Counted from the first letter of the stretch, positions 7,089 to 15,781 are shown. The stretch is 21,036 nt of DNA from CAYHZL01 sp964361075 (GCA_964361075.1 CAYHZL010000038.1:1-21036); one strand, 5' to 3'. A program made the numbers and translations. The notes: generated from the sequence alone by a model not told the origin.

Positions 7089-7168
7089 AGAGTCTATGAA
7101 TTTATTGCATTACAAGTTTTTTCATCAACTTTATTTTTGTATTTTTAGTTAAAGAAAATAAATCATAG

Positions 7169-9940
7169 ATGAATACAAATCCATACAGAACATATCGTTT
7201 GCGTAAAAAATTAATTTACTTGTTATTTTTTTCTGTCTGCGTGTCGGAAAATATTTTGTCACAAGGGAAATTAATTATCCATCCAATTTTTCAGGAATAC
7301 AAATCTGACGCGCGCGATATTATTCCATTCAAGAAACTCAAGCAGCCAAAAATTGCTGTCGTATTAAGCGGAGGCGGGGCAAGAGGTATTGCTCAAATCG
7401 GTGTACTTAAAATTTTAGAAAAATATAATATCCCGATTCACTACATCATCGGCACAAGTATGGGAAGCATCATCGGTGGTCTCTATTCCTCAGGCTACTC
7501 TACGTCTCAGCTTGAAACACTGATGGATACTACTGCATGGAATTATATTCTTTCTTTTACTGAAGAAACCGACAGAAAAAATCTTTTCATCGAACAAAAA
7601 TTTACTGCAGATAAAAATCAGCTCACAATTCGTTTTGACGGATTATCCCCAATAATTCCGTCATCGCTTTCCAGCGGACAGCGACTTACAAATTTTCTTA
7701 ACCAATTAACACTGCAAGGCATCTACCATCCCATTTCAAGTTTTGATGATTTTAAAATTCCATTTCGCGCAGTTGCTACTGATTTAATTTCAGGAAAAAA
7801 AATTGTCTTCAATTCAGGAAATCTTTCCGAAGCATTGCGTGCAAGTGCCGGCATTCCGCTTTTGTTTAGCACGATGAAAAAAGATACAATGGAATTAACC
7901 GATGGCGGTATTACTTCGAATATTCCGGTTGATGTTGCACAAGAACTTCATGCAGATATTATTATTGCGGTCAATGTTACAAGTCCATTGCGCACTTCAG
8001 CAAACGAGTTAAGTAATCCGTGGGAAATTGTCGATCAGGTTTCAACAATCATGTCTCAGGCAACAAATAAAAAATCGTTGGAACAGGCTGCAATTGTAAT
8101 TACACCAGCACTCGGTTCCCGCAACAGCACAGACTTCTCTCATCTTCATTCACTGGTCGTTGAAGGTGAAAAAGCTACAGAGCAAATCATCAATGCATTG
8201 CAAGATACAATCGAAAACCGACAACGAGAAGATTTTCGCTACGGTCCTGACATCTCCGCTCTCTCTTTCAAAATAAAATCTATCCAGTTTAGTGATAGCG
8301 CCGGCATTCCTGAAACATTTAAGAAAGAGTTTGTTTCATTCCTATCGATGAAACAAACAGCGTATTCCGAAATTAAAGAGAAAGTTTCGTTGCTGTTTAG
8401 TACCGGATATTTTAAGGATGTTTTTGCCGAAGTGAACATCGTGGATACTCTTACTATGCTTCGCATTATTACTCAAACCAATCCTGTTCTTCGATCTGTA
8501 TCCGTCATCGGCAATGCTGTTATTCCCACACAAGAAATTCTTGCAGAATTCGATTCGCTGCAAAACACTATCATCACGCCGCACCGTAGTAAAAAAGCTA
8601 TCGAAAATATTTTAAGTCTGTACCGTGAACATGGATACTCATTAGCACGAATTCAACACACACAATTTGATACAGCAACGGGACATCTCGCAATTGTTAT
8701 TGATGAAGGAACAATTTATGACACACACATTGAAGGAAACAAACACACGCGCGATTGGGTTGTGAGACGTGAATTACTTTTTTCCGGTGGTGATATTTTT
8801 ACGGTGATGAAAGCACAACAGGCAATCGCAAATATTGCTTCTACTAATTTGTTCGAGCAGGTGCTCATTGATGTTCGATACGAAAATAATCTTCCCGTTA
8901 TAGTTGCACAAGTAACTGAAAAAAAATCAGAGCTCATCCGGCTCGGCACATTCATTAATTCTGAACGTAATTTTCAAGCATCGGTGGATTTGCGTGACGA
9001 AAATCTTCTTGGCACAGCAACTGACGTGGGATTAAATTTTGCCGGCGGATTCCGTAACAGAAAATATATTGCCGAGATAAAAGCAAATCGTATTTTTAAT
9101 TCATTTTTTAATTTCAATATCAATGCGTATTACAATTTTCGTGATACCTATACATATTCAAACGATCCTGCAATAAAAAAAAATAACCAATTCAAACGAA
9201 TACGGATAGGCGAATTTCGCCAAACATATTACGGAACCGCATTTTCTTTAGGAAGACAAGTCGAAAAACTCGGATTAGTGTCTGCCGAGTACCGGCTGGA
9301 AGCGAACCAAATTGATTCGTTATCCGGAATAGGGTACGCACTTGAAAATTTTAATGTACAAGCACTCAAGTTACATTCAATTATTGATTCGCAAGACAGA
9401 TTTCCCTTCCCGCGCTCCGGTTCGTTAATGAAAATATCATGGGAAACAGCATCGTCAAGTTTGGTAGGCGATGTTGGTTATTCAAAAATTTTTCTCTCGT
9501 ACGAATGGTTTAATACATATTTTTCTGCACACACCTTTCATCCGAAAATTATTTTCGGATTTGCAGATCAAACACTTCCTCTTTCACAGCAATTTACTCT
9601 CGGCGGCGAAAATTCTTTTTATGGTTTATTGGAGGATGATTCCCGCGGGCGGCAAATTTTTGCTGCAAGTTTCGAATACCGCGTCCATTTTCCTTTTAAA
9701 CTAATTTGGGATACGTACTTCAAAGCACGGTACGATTTTGGAAATATTTGGCCGCAGCAGTCCGATATTAGTGTGAGAGATTTTCACCACGGCATCGGTG
9801 TGGGATTTGCACTTGATACACCAATTGGTCCGGCAAGTATCTCTGTAGGCAGAAGTTTTTATATTCGAAGGGATTTGTTGAATGAACCACTTAGTTTAGG
9901 TTCAATAGTCGGATATTTTTCGATTGGTTATGCATTTTAA
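7169..9940 (+). CDS. Patatin-like phospholipase fused to POTRA and Omp85 barrel (PlpD/type Vd-like)
   Basis: The 923-residue protein has an N-terminal signal segment (about residues 12-32), then a patatin domain: oxyanion loop SGGGARG (67-73), nucleophile S97 in GTSMG, and dyad partner D245 in DGG. Three POTRA-like modules follow (about 365-437, 441-515, 516-585), then a 16-strand-type Omp85/BamA barrel ending in Phe, as expected for a BAM client. PlpD-type proteins carry a lipase with one POTRA and a barrel. Here three POTRA units appear, nearer to BamA. The lipase may stay periplasmic and be tethered, or be exported. The only plus-strand gene in the window. Upstream, TATTTTTG at 7132-7139 resembles a Bacteroidota -7 box but no matching -33 box is convincing. 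Its stop overlaps the convergent permease gene by 4 bp. Confidence 0.95.
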   Translation: MNTNPYRTYRLRKKLIYLLFFSVCVSENILSQGKLIIHPIFQEYKSDARDIIPFKKLKQPKIAVVLSGGGARGIAQIGVLKILEKYNIPIHYIIGTSMGSIIGGLYSSGYSTSQLETLMDTTAWNYILSFTEETDRKNLFIEQKFTADKNQLTIRFDGLSPIIPSSLSSGQRLTNFLNQLTLQGIYHPISSFDDFKIPFRAVATDLISGKKIVFNSGNLSEALRASAGIPLLFSTMKKDTMELTDGGITSNIPVDVAQELHADIIIAVNVTSPLRTSANELSNPWEIVDQVSTIMSQATNKKSLEQAAIVITPALGSRNSTDFSHLHSLVVEGEKATEQIINALQDTIENRQREDFRYGPDISALSFKIKSIQFSDSAGIPETFKKEFVSFLSMKQTAYSEIKEKVSLLFSTGYFKDVFAEVNIVDTLTMLRIITQTNPVLRSVSVIGNAVIPTQEILAEFDSLQNTIITPHRSKKAIENILSLYREHGYSLARIQHTQFDTATGHLAIVIDEGTIYDTHIEGNKHTRDWVVRRELLFSGGDIFTVMKAQQAIANIASTNLFEQVLIDVRYENNLPVIVAQVTEKKSELIRLGTFINSERNFQASVDLRDENLLGTATDVGLNFAGGFRNRKYIAEIKANRIFNSFFNFNINAYYNFRDTYTYSNDPAIKKNNQFKRIRIGEFRQTYYGTAFSLGRQVEKLGLVSAEYRLEANQIDSLSGIGYALENFNVQALKLHSIIDSQDRFPFPRSGSLMKISWETASSSLVGDVGYSKIFLSYEWFNTYFSAHTFHPKIIFGFADQTLPLSQQFTLGGENSFYGLLEDDSRGRQIFAASFEYRVHFPFKLIWDTYFKARYDFGNIWPQQSDISVRDFHHGIGVGFALDTPIGPASISVGRSFYIRRDLLNEPLSLGSIVGYFSIGYAF

Positions 9941-11061
9941 TCCAGCTTTTCTCTAAAACGCAACACACTCGCAGCTAATATCACTACTCCCATTCCCAAT
10001 AACATCGATGCTTCAAACCATAATGTTGTAAGACCGACACCTTTTAAAATTATTGAACGCACAACAACAAAAAAGTATCGCATCGGAATTCCCATCGAAA
10101 GAACTTGCAATGCTGTCGGCATATTTTCAATCGGGAAAGTAAAACCGGAGAGATACATCATCGGCTGTAAAATAAAAAATTGTCCGGTCATCATCGCTTG
10201 CTGTTGTGTGCGCGAAATTGTAGACACAAGTAATCCGAGACCGAGCGATGTGAGGAGAAAGAAACCGGTCAGAAGAAAAAGTAACGGCACACTTCCTTTA
10301 ATTGGAATTCCAAAACCGTACACCATTACCAGCAAGACAACACAAATATTCAACAACCCGATAATTGTAAATGGAATAAGTTTGCCAAGAATTAATTCGG
10401 CAGGACGAATCGGTGTTACCATCAGTTGCTCCAGCGTTCCGATTTCTTTTTCTTTCACAATTGCCATCGAAGAAAGATTCATCGTCGTAATAAGAAGAAT
10501 CAACACAAGCACGCCGGGCACCATATAATTTCTACTCAGCAGCGAAGGGTTATACCACGCACGAATTTCCGCATTCACACCACCCAAATTTTTTATGTTT
10601 CCAATAATTTTTGTAAGCACAGAGGTTGAGTAGCGATTTATAATTTGATTGACATAACCGACTGCAATAGCCGCAGTATTCCCTTCGCTGCCATCCATTA
10701 ACACTTGCACTTCAACAGATTCACGCCGAAGAATTGAGTTTCCAAAATTATGCGGAATGATCAGCGCCATGTTTGCTTTGTTGTTGTCCAAATATTTTTG
10801 AATAGAAGCATACTCTTCTGTTGAATATTCAATCGTAAAATATCCCGAATTAGTAAATGCTTCGATGAATGTCCGGCTCGCCGATGATTTATCCATATCG
10901 CATAATACTATCGAAATATTTTTCACATCAAGCGATGCAGCAAATCCTAAAAATATTAATTGTAGTACCGGCGCAACAAAAATAATCGGAAGCAGACGTT
11001 TGTCCTTAAACAATTGTGCAAATTCTTTTTTCAGCAGTGCAATAACACGTTGTTTGTTCAT
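9937..11061 (-). CDS. ABC-2 type transporter permease (YbhR/YbhS-like), second of pair
   Basis: This 374-residue inner-membrane permease has one N-terminal helix (about 24-43), a large extracytoplasmic domain (to about 175) and five C-terminal helices. The conserved loop EKEIGTLEQLMVTPIRPAELILGK is the ABC-2 coupling segment that contacts the ATPases. It shares layout and phrases with the permease encoded upstream (11241-12368): KKEF near the start, RSIILKG near the end. The two therefore probably form a heterodimer. It is last in the export operon, separated from its partner by a 180-bp palindromic element, so its expression may differ. The 3' end overlaps the convergent patatin gene, leaving no room for a separate terminator. 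Confidence 0.93.
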   Translation of the reverse strand: MNKQRVIALLKKEFAQLFKDKRLLPIIFVAPVLQLIFLGFAASLDVKNISIVLCDMDKSSASRTFIEAFTNSGYFTIEYSTEEYASIQKYLDNNKANMALIIPHNFGNSILRRESVEVQVLMDGSEGNTAAIAVGYVNQIINRYSTSVLTKIIGNIKNLGGVNAEIRAWYNPSLLSRNYMVPGVLVLILLITTMNLSSMAIVKEKEIGTLEQLMVTPIRPAELILGKLIPFTIIGLLNICVVLLVMVYGFGIPIKGSVPLLFLLTGFFLLTSLGLGLLVSTISRTQQQAMMTGQFFILQPMMYLSGFTFPIENMPTALQVLSMGIPMRYFFVVVRSIILKGVGLTTLWFEASMLLGMGVVILAASVLRFREKLD

Positions 11062-11074
11062 GATAATTTTTTTA

Positions 11075-11233
11075 TAACTACTCAGTGTGTTTTTTTTTAT
11101 TTCATTAATGGATTCGCCGCGGCGAATCTGACACGTTTTTTGTGTCTGACGTTTTACCTAACAAGATGTCAGACGGTTGGGAAACACCGTCAGACATCAT
11201 TCCAGTGATTCAGTTTCGATGGCTGAGTAATTA
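11075..11233. mobile_element. MITE-like palindromic element with TAACTACTCAG ends (element B)
   Basis: The left end TAACTACTCAG (11075-11085) and right end CTGAGTAATTA (11223-11233) are inverted copies with one mismatch in 11. The interior holds the 18-nt perfect palindrome GATTCGCCGCGGCGAATC (11111-11128), a GACAC/GTGTC pairing, and the perfect 13-bp inverted repeat GATGTCAGACGGT/ACCGTCAGACATC (11165-11177 and 11186-11198). No ORF fits. The same terminal motif bounds the element at 19115-19446. It fills the spacer between the two permease genes. Confidence 0.65.
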
Positions 11234-11240
11234 CTTTTTT

Positions 11241-12368
11241 TTATGCTGTATGTTTCTTGAAACGGCGAATACTTAACCCGACGACAATCACAGTAAAGAT
11301 TATCAAATAAATTAATTGCTGCCAGAATGCTTCAATCCCGGATCCTTTCAAAATAATACTGCGCAAAATAATAAGGTAAAATTTTGCAGGTGTTATATTT
11401 GTAAGAATTTGCAGCCACCAAGGCATACTGCGAATTGGAAACATAAATCCGGAAAGAATCATTGTCGGCAGCATTGAAACCACCGATGCAATCTGAAATG
11501 CAACTTGTTGGCTGTCTGAAATTGTCGAAACAAATAATCCAATGCCAAGTGCAGCGCAAATAAATAATGATGTTGCTATAAAAAGTAAAAAATAATTTCC
11601 CTTGATCACCACATCGAACATAAAATACGCTGCAATCAACACGAGCGTTGCAGCAACAAGCGAAATAAGCGCGTACGGTATCATTTTTCCAAGAATCAAA
11701 TCAACCGTACGAATTGGTGAAACATCAATCTGCTCAATCGTATTTCGTTCTTTTTCTTTTACGATAGAAAGCGATGTAGCAATAACACCGGTGATGGCAA
11801 GAATAAATGCAATCAATCCGGGCACGAGAAACTTTGCGCTTTTCAATTCCGGGTTGTACCAAATTCTTGGTTGGTAATTAATCGGAATATAACTGCCGCG
11901 TCCCATCTTTGATAAATTTTTCAAAATAATTTTTTGTGAATATTGAAGCGTTACTGCTTGCGTATAACCAACAACCGTTGTTGCGGCATTCGCATCCATT
12001 CCATCAACCAGTACTTGAACCGAAGCCTGTCGTCCGGCAAGAATATCACGGGAAAAATCGGGAGGAATAATAAGTGCAAGGCGCACCTTGCCGTCATCAA
12101 TTAATTCGGTCGCTTCATCTGAAGAAGAAAGCGATGCTACAAAATCAAAATATCCCGACGTAAGAAAACCATTAATAAATTCTCTGCTCTCTTTGCTTTT
12201 CTCTTCATCAAGTACTGCAAGTTTAATATGGGCGACGTCAAAATTCAGCGCGTAACCATTTAATAAAAGAAGCATTGCTGGCACAAGCGTTAATATTGCC
12301 AACACACGCTTATCGCGTTTAATCTGACGGAATTCTTTTTTTATAATGGGAGCTACACGGCGAAACAT
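11241..12368 (-). CDS. ABC-2 type transporter permease (YbhS/YbhR-like), first of pair
   Basis: This permease has the usual ABC-2 layout: one N-terminal helix (about 23-43), a large extracytoplasmic domain and five C-terminal helices. The coupling segment is KEKERNTIEQIDVSPIRTVDLILGK and the C-terminal phrase is RSIILKGSG. I chose the ATG at 12368 (MFRRVAPIIKKEF), which aligns with the partner permease start (MNKQRVIALLKKEF). A TTG at 12374 would overlap the ATPase stop and add two residues. Either way the gene follows the ATPase essentially without a gap, so translation is likely coupled. It should pair with the permease at 9937-11061 and the two ATPases upstream to export an unidentified substrate; relatives handle drugs or other hydrophobic compounds. 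Confidence 0.93.
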   Translation of the reverse strand: MFRRVAPIIKKEFRQIKRDKRVLAILTLVPAMLLLLNGYALNFDVAHIKLAVLDEEKSKESREFINGFLTSGYFDFVASLSSSDEATELIDDGKVRLALIIPPDFSRDILAGRQASVQVLVDGMDANAATTVVGYTQAVTLQYSQKIILKNLSKMGRGSYIPINYQPRIWYNPELKSAKFLVPGLIAFILAITGVIATSLSIVKEKERNTIEQIDVSPIRTVDLILGKMIPYALISLVAATLVLIAAYFMFDVVIKGNYFLLFIATSLFICAALGIGLFVSTISDSQQVAFQIASVVSMLPTMILSGFMFPIRSMPWWLQILTNITPAKFYLIILRSIILKGSGIEAFWQQLIYLIIFTVIVVGLSIRRFKKHTA

Positions 12369-12370
12369 TT

Positions 12371-13312
12371 TCAACTTGCTTTCTTTGATTCTTGGTCGAG
12401 CAAATAAATGAATACATCTTCAAGCGATGGAGTAATTTTTTCGATTCGCTGTAATTCTATATCATTGTTCTGAAACAGAGTTGTAATTGTTTCGCGTGCA
12501 TTCTTTTCATCCAACACGCTCACATGCAAATATGTTCCGAAGACCGAAGTTTCAATCGCCCACGGCTGTTGTTCAACAAGCGACATTGCATCAATAACTT
12601 TATTGCATTGTATTTCTAAAATCGGTGAGGTAAGATAATTTTGTTTCAGTTCCTTCGGACTGCCGCCTGCAATTATTTTTCCGGCATTGATGAGAATGAT
12701 ATCGTTGCAATATTCTGCCTCTTCCAAAAAATGTGTTGTTACTAAAACAGTAACGCCGTTGGCAGAAAGATCGTTAATCAATTCCCAAAATTTTCTTCGC
12801 ATCAGCGGATCAACACCGCTTGTCGGTTCATCTAAAAAAACAATACGCGGCTGATGAAGAACGGCACATCCTAATGCAAGCCGTTGTTTCCAACCGCCGG
12901 AAAGTGTCTGCGTAATTATTTTTTCTTTCCCGTGAAGATTTGCAATATCGAGCACCCATTTTTTTCTTTCGGCAATTGTGCTTTCGGAAAGCCCGTACAC
13001 TCTGCCGAAGAAATTAATATTCTCATCCACGGTTAAATCTTCATACAACGAAAAACGCTGCGACATGTAGCCGATACTTTGTTTTACTTTATTCGCCTGC
13101 GTGTTAATATCAAATCCACCAACACGCGCCGTCCCTTCCGTTGAAGAAAGCAATCCGCAGAGCATTCTGATTGTTGTAGATTTGCCGGCGCCGTTCGCGC
13201 CGAGAAATCCAAAAATTTCTCCCTGCTTCACTTCAAAGTGCACATGATCAACAGCAGTAAAATCTCCGAAGCGTTTTGTAAGACCTTCTACTTCAATTGA
13301 ATGAATACTCAT
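12371..13312 (-). CDS. ABC transporter ATP-binding protein (YbhF C-terminal-half-like)
   Basis: This 313-residue nucleotide-binding subunit has Walker A GANGAGKST (38-46), signature LSGGW (137-141), Walker B VFLDEPTSGVD with E162, and a switch His in VTTHFLEEAEYC. A C-terminal accessory domain of about 90 residues is typical of ABC-2 exporter ATPases. The start is the ATG at 13312: its ATGA overlaps the stop of the small membrane protein gene, a classic coupling signal. A longer frame reaching 13426 would only add 38 basic, Cys-rich residues that overlap the neighbouring gene in another frame. Together with the second ATPase (13858-14772) it corresponds to the two halves of E. coli YbhF. Both have intact catalytic residues, unlike some asymmetric pairs. 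Confidence 0.95.
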   Translation of the reverse strand: MSIHSIEVEGLTKRFGDFTAVDHVHFEVKQGEIFGFLGANGAGKSTTIRMLCGLLSSTEGTARVGGFDINTQANKVKQSIGYMSQRFSLYEDLTVDENINFFGRVYGLSESTIAERKKWVLDIANLHGKEKIITQTLSGGWKQRLALGCAVLHQPRIVFLDEPTSGVDPLMRRKFWELINDLSANGVTVLVTTHFLEEAEYCNDIILINAGKIIAGGSPKELKQNYLTSPILEIQCNKVIDAMSLVEQQPWAIETSVFGTYLHVSVLDEKNARETITTLFQNNDIELQRIEKITPSLEDVFIYLLDQESKKAS

Positions 13313-13713
13313 TTTCTTTTTTTGTTTTTTGCAGAAGGAACATCGGCTTTCTTTGCAAAGAATCCGTTCATCCACGTTGCAAGAATAATTAAAAATCCTC
13401 CGGCTATTCCTTCGGCGATGTGCCACCAGCCGCTCGCAAGCATTACAATCAATCCGACAAGACGTACCGATTCAATTGATACACTCATGTTTTTTTCGAG
13501 ATATTTACCAAACGCTGAATTTTTTTGTTTATCAAAATTCATTGTGCGAATCATGACCATTGAAATAAAAATAGGCAAAACAAACGATAACACGATTCCG
13601 GCAACCAATTGTTGCTGCCATAAAAAATATACTGCCGCTATTGTACCGGCAATATCAATAAATAATTTCGCCGGATGGATTTGGTGATACAATGTTTTTT
13701 CTTTGAGCGTCAT
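13309..13713 (-). CDS. Small four-helix membrane protein within the ABC export operon
   Basis: The 134-residue protein has about four hydrophobic segments (roughly 17-33, 37-55, 82-97 and 99-116). It has a central polar loop (NFDKQKNSAFGKYLEKN) and a strongly basic tail ending KNKKRK, which would lie in the cytoplasm. I recognise no named family. Its position is telling: it sits between the two ATPase genes and its stop overlaps the start of the second ATPase by ATGA, so the cell makes it in fixed ratio with the transporter. It may be an accessory or stabilising subunit of the exporter. This is inference from context only. Confidence 0.8.
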   Translation of the reverse strand: MTLKEKTLYHQIHPAKLFIDIAGTIAAVYFLWQQQLVAGIVLSFVLPIFISMVMIRTMNFDKQKNSAFGKYLEKNMSVSIESVRLVGLIVMLASGWWHIAEGIAGGFLIILATWMNGFFAKKADVPSAKNKKRK

Positions 13714-13721
13714 AATTTTTC

Positions 13722-13864
13722 TAATTAGTTCTCACTGACAAAGTCATTGCGAGCGAATGTTTTTTATGAGCGAAGCAATCTTTTTCTTCAAATTTAGAAG
13801 ATTGCTTCGGCAAAAAAACGCCTCGCAATGACTGCCAAAAGAATATTTCAGCGAGAACTAATTA
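13722..13864. repeat. Nested palindromic repeat, GTCATTGCGAG family (copy 2) inside a 17-bp inverted repeat
   Basis: The core element runs from AGTCATTGCGAG (13742-13753) to CTCGCAATGACT (13822-13833), a perfect 12-bp inverted repeat. Internal GCGAAGCAATCTT and AAGATTGCTTCGGC arms also pair. This is the same type as 3021-3116. It is wrapped by a second inverted repeat, TAATTAGTTCTCACTGA (13722-13738) against TCAGCGAGAACTAATTA (13848-13864), 17 bp with one mismatch. The right arm includes the last codon and the stop of the first ATPase gene (13858-13864). Confidence 0.82.
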
Positions 13865-14772
13865 CTTTCTGTAAGAAGTGAAATAAAAACATTTTCCAAC
13901 GATGGCTGAACGATGCGCCAATCGCTTACTTCAATATTTTGCAGTTTCAGATAATTTAATATTTGAAGAACGTCTGATTGCGGTTGATCGATGAGAATAT
14001 TGACGCGGTCTCCAAATGCCTGCACTTCACGAACAAATTCATTTTTTTGAAGAAGAGAAAATGTCCGACGAATATTAGAACAAACAATTTCGACGATTTC
14101 ACCTTTCATCGCTTTTTTCAGTGCGTGCGGCGTATCAGCCATTAATATTTTTCCGTCATTCATCAGTGCAACACGATTGCAGCGTTCTGCTTCATCAAGA
14201 TAGGGCGTTGTCATAATGATGGTAATGCCTGTTTTCAACAACGATGAAAGTACTTTCCAAAAATCGCGCCGCGAAACGGGATCAACACCGGTCGTTGGTT
14301 CATCAAGAAAAATTACTTCGGGTGTGTGAATCAGCGTGCACGCAAGCGCAAGTTTTTGTTTCATCCCGCCGGAAAGTTTTTCGGCAAGTCTGTTACGAAA
14401 TGGTGTGAGCCGTGTAAACTCAAGTAATTCATTGCGGCGCGTTTCGTAGTTTTGCACGCCATGAATCTCAGCAAAAAATTCTATATTCTCATCAACAGTT
14501 AAATCGCCATACAAACTAAATTTTTGCGACAAATAACCAATTCGCTTTTTTACTTCAGCCGGTGTTTTTTGCACATCAAATCCTAATACGTGCAGTTCAC
14601 CGGAATCTGGTTTTGCAATGCCACACAACATTCTGATGATCGTTGTTTTCCCGACACCATCAGGACCGACAAGCGCAAACATTTCTCCTCGTTCAACTGT
14701 CAGCGAAACACCATCAACAGCAACAACGCTTCCAAATTTTTTTGAGACAGTATGTAATTCGATTGCATTCAT
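13858..14772 (-). CDS. ABC transporter ATP-binding protein (YbhF N-terminal-half-like)
   Basis: This 304-residue nucleotide-binding subunit has Walker A GPDGVGKT (36-43), signature LSGGM (133-137) and Walker B VIFLDEPTTGVD with E158. Asp replaces the usual Asn in Walker A (GPNGAGKT); the same GPDG form is found in the N-terminal half of YbhF-type double ATPases, which supports orthology to that half. Where most ATPases have a switch His (TTH), this one reads MTTPYLDEAERC, with Pro at that position, so this subunit may hydrolyse ATP poorly and act as the degenerate site of an asymmetric pair. The gene follows the HlyD-like gene by 46 bp of 7-bp repeats. The ATG at 14772 is the natural start. 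Confidence 0.94.
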   Translation of the reverse strand: MNAIELHTVSKKFGSVVAVDGVSLTVERGEMFALVGPDGVGKTTIIRMLCGIAKPDSGELHVLGFDVQKTPAEVKKRIGYLSQKFSLYGDLTVDENIEFFAEIHGVQNYETRRNELLEFTRLTPFRNRLAEKLSGGMKQKLALACTLIHTPEVIFLDEPTTGVDPVSRRDFWKVLSSLLKTGITIIMTTPYLDEAERCNRVALMNDGKILMADTPHALKKAMKGEIVEIVCSNIRRTFSLLQKNEFVREVQAFGDRVNILIDQPQSDVLQILNYLKLQNIEVSDWRIVQPSLENVFISLLTESN

Positions 14773-14778
14773 TCTTTA

Positions 14779-14820
14779 ATTTTTAACTTTTCACTTTTTA
14801 CTTTCCACTTTTACCTTTTT
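14779..14820. repeat. Degenerate heptanucleotide tandem repeat, ACTTTNN-type
   Basis: Six consecutive 7-bp units on the plus strand read ATTTTTA, ACTTTTC, ACTTTTT, ACTTTCC, ACTTTTA and CCTTTTT, and ACTTGAT continues the phase. On the coding strand this gives a purine-only run (RRAAAGT units) immediately ahead of the first ATPase start. It thereby supplies AAGTGGAAAG-like Shine-Dalgarno possibilities. It spans nearly the whole 46-bp gap between the HlyD-like gene and the ATPase gene. The 7-bp period is shared with the array at 1490-1538. Confidence 0.75.
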
Positions 14821-15781
14821 ACTTGATGTATGCATCAGCAGGCATTCCCGATTTAAGAATTCCCTCTTTGTTATCAACTTCAACTTTAACGCCAAAAACC
14901 AATTTCGTTCTGTCTTCCTTCGTCTGAACATTTTTCGGAGTGAATTCTGCAATAGGAGAAATATAGACTACTGTGCCTGCAAAATTTTTACCCGGCATGC
15001 CGTCAATAACAATATCCGCGCTGCCGTTCAGTTGTACTTTTGCCAATTCTTTTTCGTTCACATAAATCATTAATTTCATTTTTTCTAATTGTGCAATCTT
15101 CACAACAATGGCGCCCGTTCCAATCAGCTCTCCTTCTTCCACCGGCTTTTGTGTTACAGTTCCTGAAACGGGAGAAAGAATAAACGTATCGTTTATTTGT
15201 TTGCGGATAACATCTGCCATTGCACTGGCTTGTTCCAACCGTGCCTTGGCAGCATGTAAGTCTTCCGGACGAGCGAAGCGTTGAAGTTTTTGTAAATTTT
15301 GTTTTACAGAATTGTGCTGCGCTTGTGTAATGACAAAACGAGATTCAGCGTCGTCGTATTGTTTTTTTGAAACCGTATGTGTGCTGTATAATTCTTTCAT
15401 GCGATTAAAATCGGCGGCAGCTGTTTTCAATGCAGACTCTGCCTGAAGCAACGCTTCTTCGCCTTGCTTCAAGTCTTCTGTTCGTGCGCCGTTCAATAAA
15501 AGAGTATACTGTGCCGACGCAACATCAACACCGGCTTGCGCTTGGTTTAATTGTAATTGCAGCATATCGTGATCAAGAATTGCAATCGTATCGTTTCGCG
15601 CAACTTTTGAACCTTCCTGCACAAAAAGTTTTTTTAATTGTCCGGCTACACGTGCGCTTACATTTACCTCAGTTGCTTCCAATGTACCGCTTGCTTCAAT
15701 TGTGCCGTTGTGCTTGTTGCCGCATCCGGCAAAATTCAATATCAATACTGTTGCAAGAATACAACCCGTTGTATGTTTCAT
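14819..15781 (-). CDS. HlyD-family periplasmic adaptor lipoprotein (YbhG-like)
   Basis: The 320-residue membrane-fusion protein begins with a lipoprotein signal (lipobox FAGC, Cys at 20, followed by Gly). The order is: beta-barrel/lipoyl half (EATEVNVSARVAGQLKKLFV, EGSKVARNDTIAILD), a long alpha-helical hairpin (about 78-190), and the second lipoyl half (ILSPVSGTVTQKPVEEGELI). The phrase NGARTEDLKQGEEAL is close to that of YbhG/EmrA-like adaptors of ABC-2 exporters. It would bridge the inner-membrane ABC complex to an outer-membrane channel; no TolC-type gene is in the window, so a channel encoded elsewhere is needed. It starts 16 bp after the TetR gene with an AGGAAG Shine-Dalgarno at 9-nt spacing. 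Confidence 0.94.
   Translation of the reverse strand: MKHTTGCILATVLILNFAGCGNKHNGTIEASGTLEATEVNVSARVAGQLKKLFVQEGSKVARNDTIAILDHDMLQLQLNQAQAGVDVASAQYTLLLNGARTEDLKQGEEALLQAESALKTAAADFNRMKELYSTHTVSKKQYDDAESRFVITQAQHNSVKQNLQKLQRFARPEDLHAAKARLEQASAMADVIRKQINDTFILSPVSGTVTQKPVEEGELIGTGAIVVKIAQLEKMKLMIYVNEKELAKVQLNGSADIVIDGMPGKNFAGTVVYISPIAEFTPKNVQTKEDRTKLVFGVKVEVDNKEGILKSGMPADAYIK

Noticed and set aside
7132..7139. TATTTTTG as a Bacteroidota-type -7 box for the patatin gene
   Set aside because: It matches TAnnTTTG, but no TTTG -33 box at suitable spacing is present and the region is so T-rich that a chance match is likely.
11165..11198. Perfect 13-bp hairpin as a terminator between the permease genes
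   Set aside because: No T-run follows the stem on the minus strand, and it is inside an element bounded by terminal repeats.
13313..13426. N-terminal extension of 38 residues on the second ABC ATPase
   Set aside because: It overlaps the small membrane protein gene in another frame, is basic and Cys-rich, and the ATG at 13312 gives the normal family start with an ATGA overlap.
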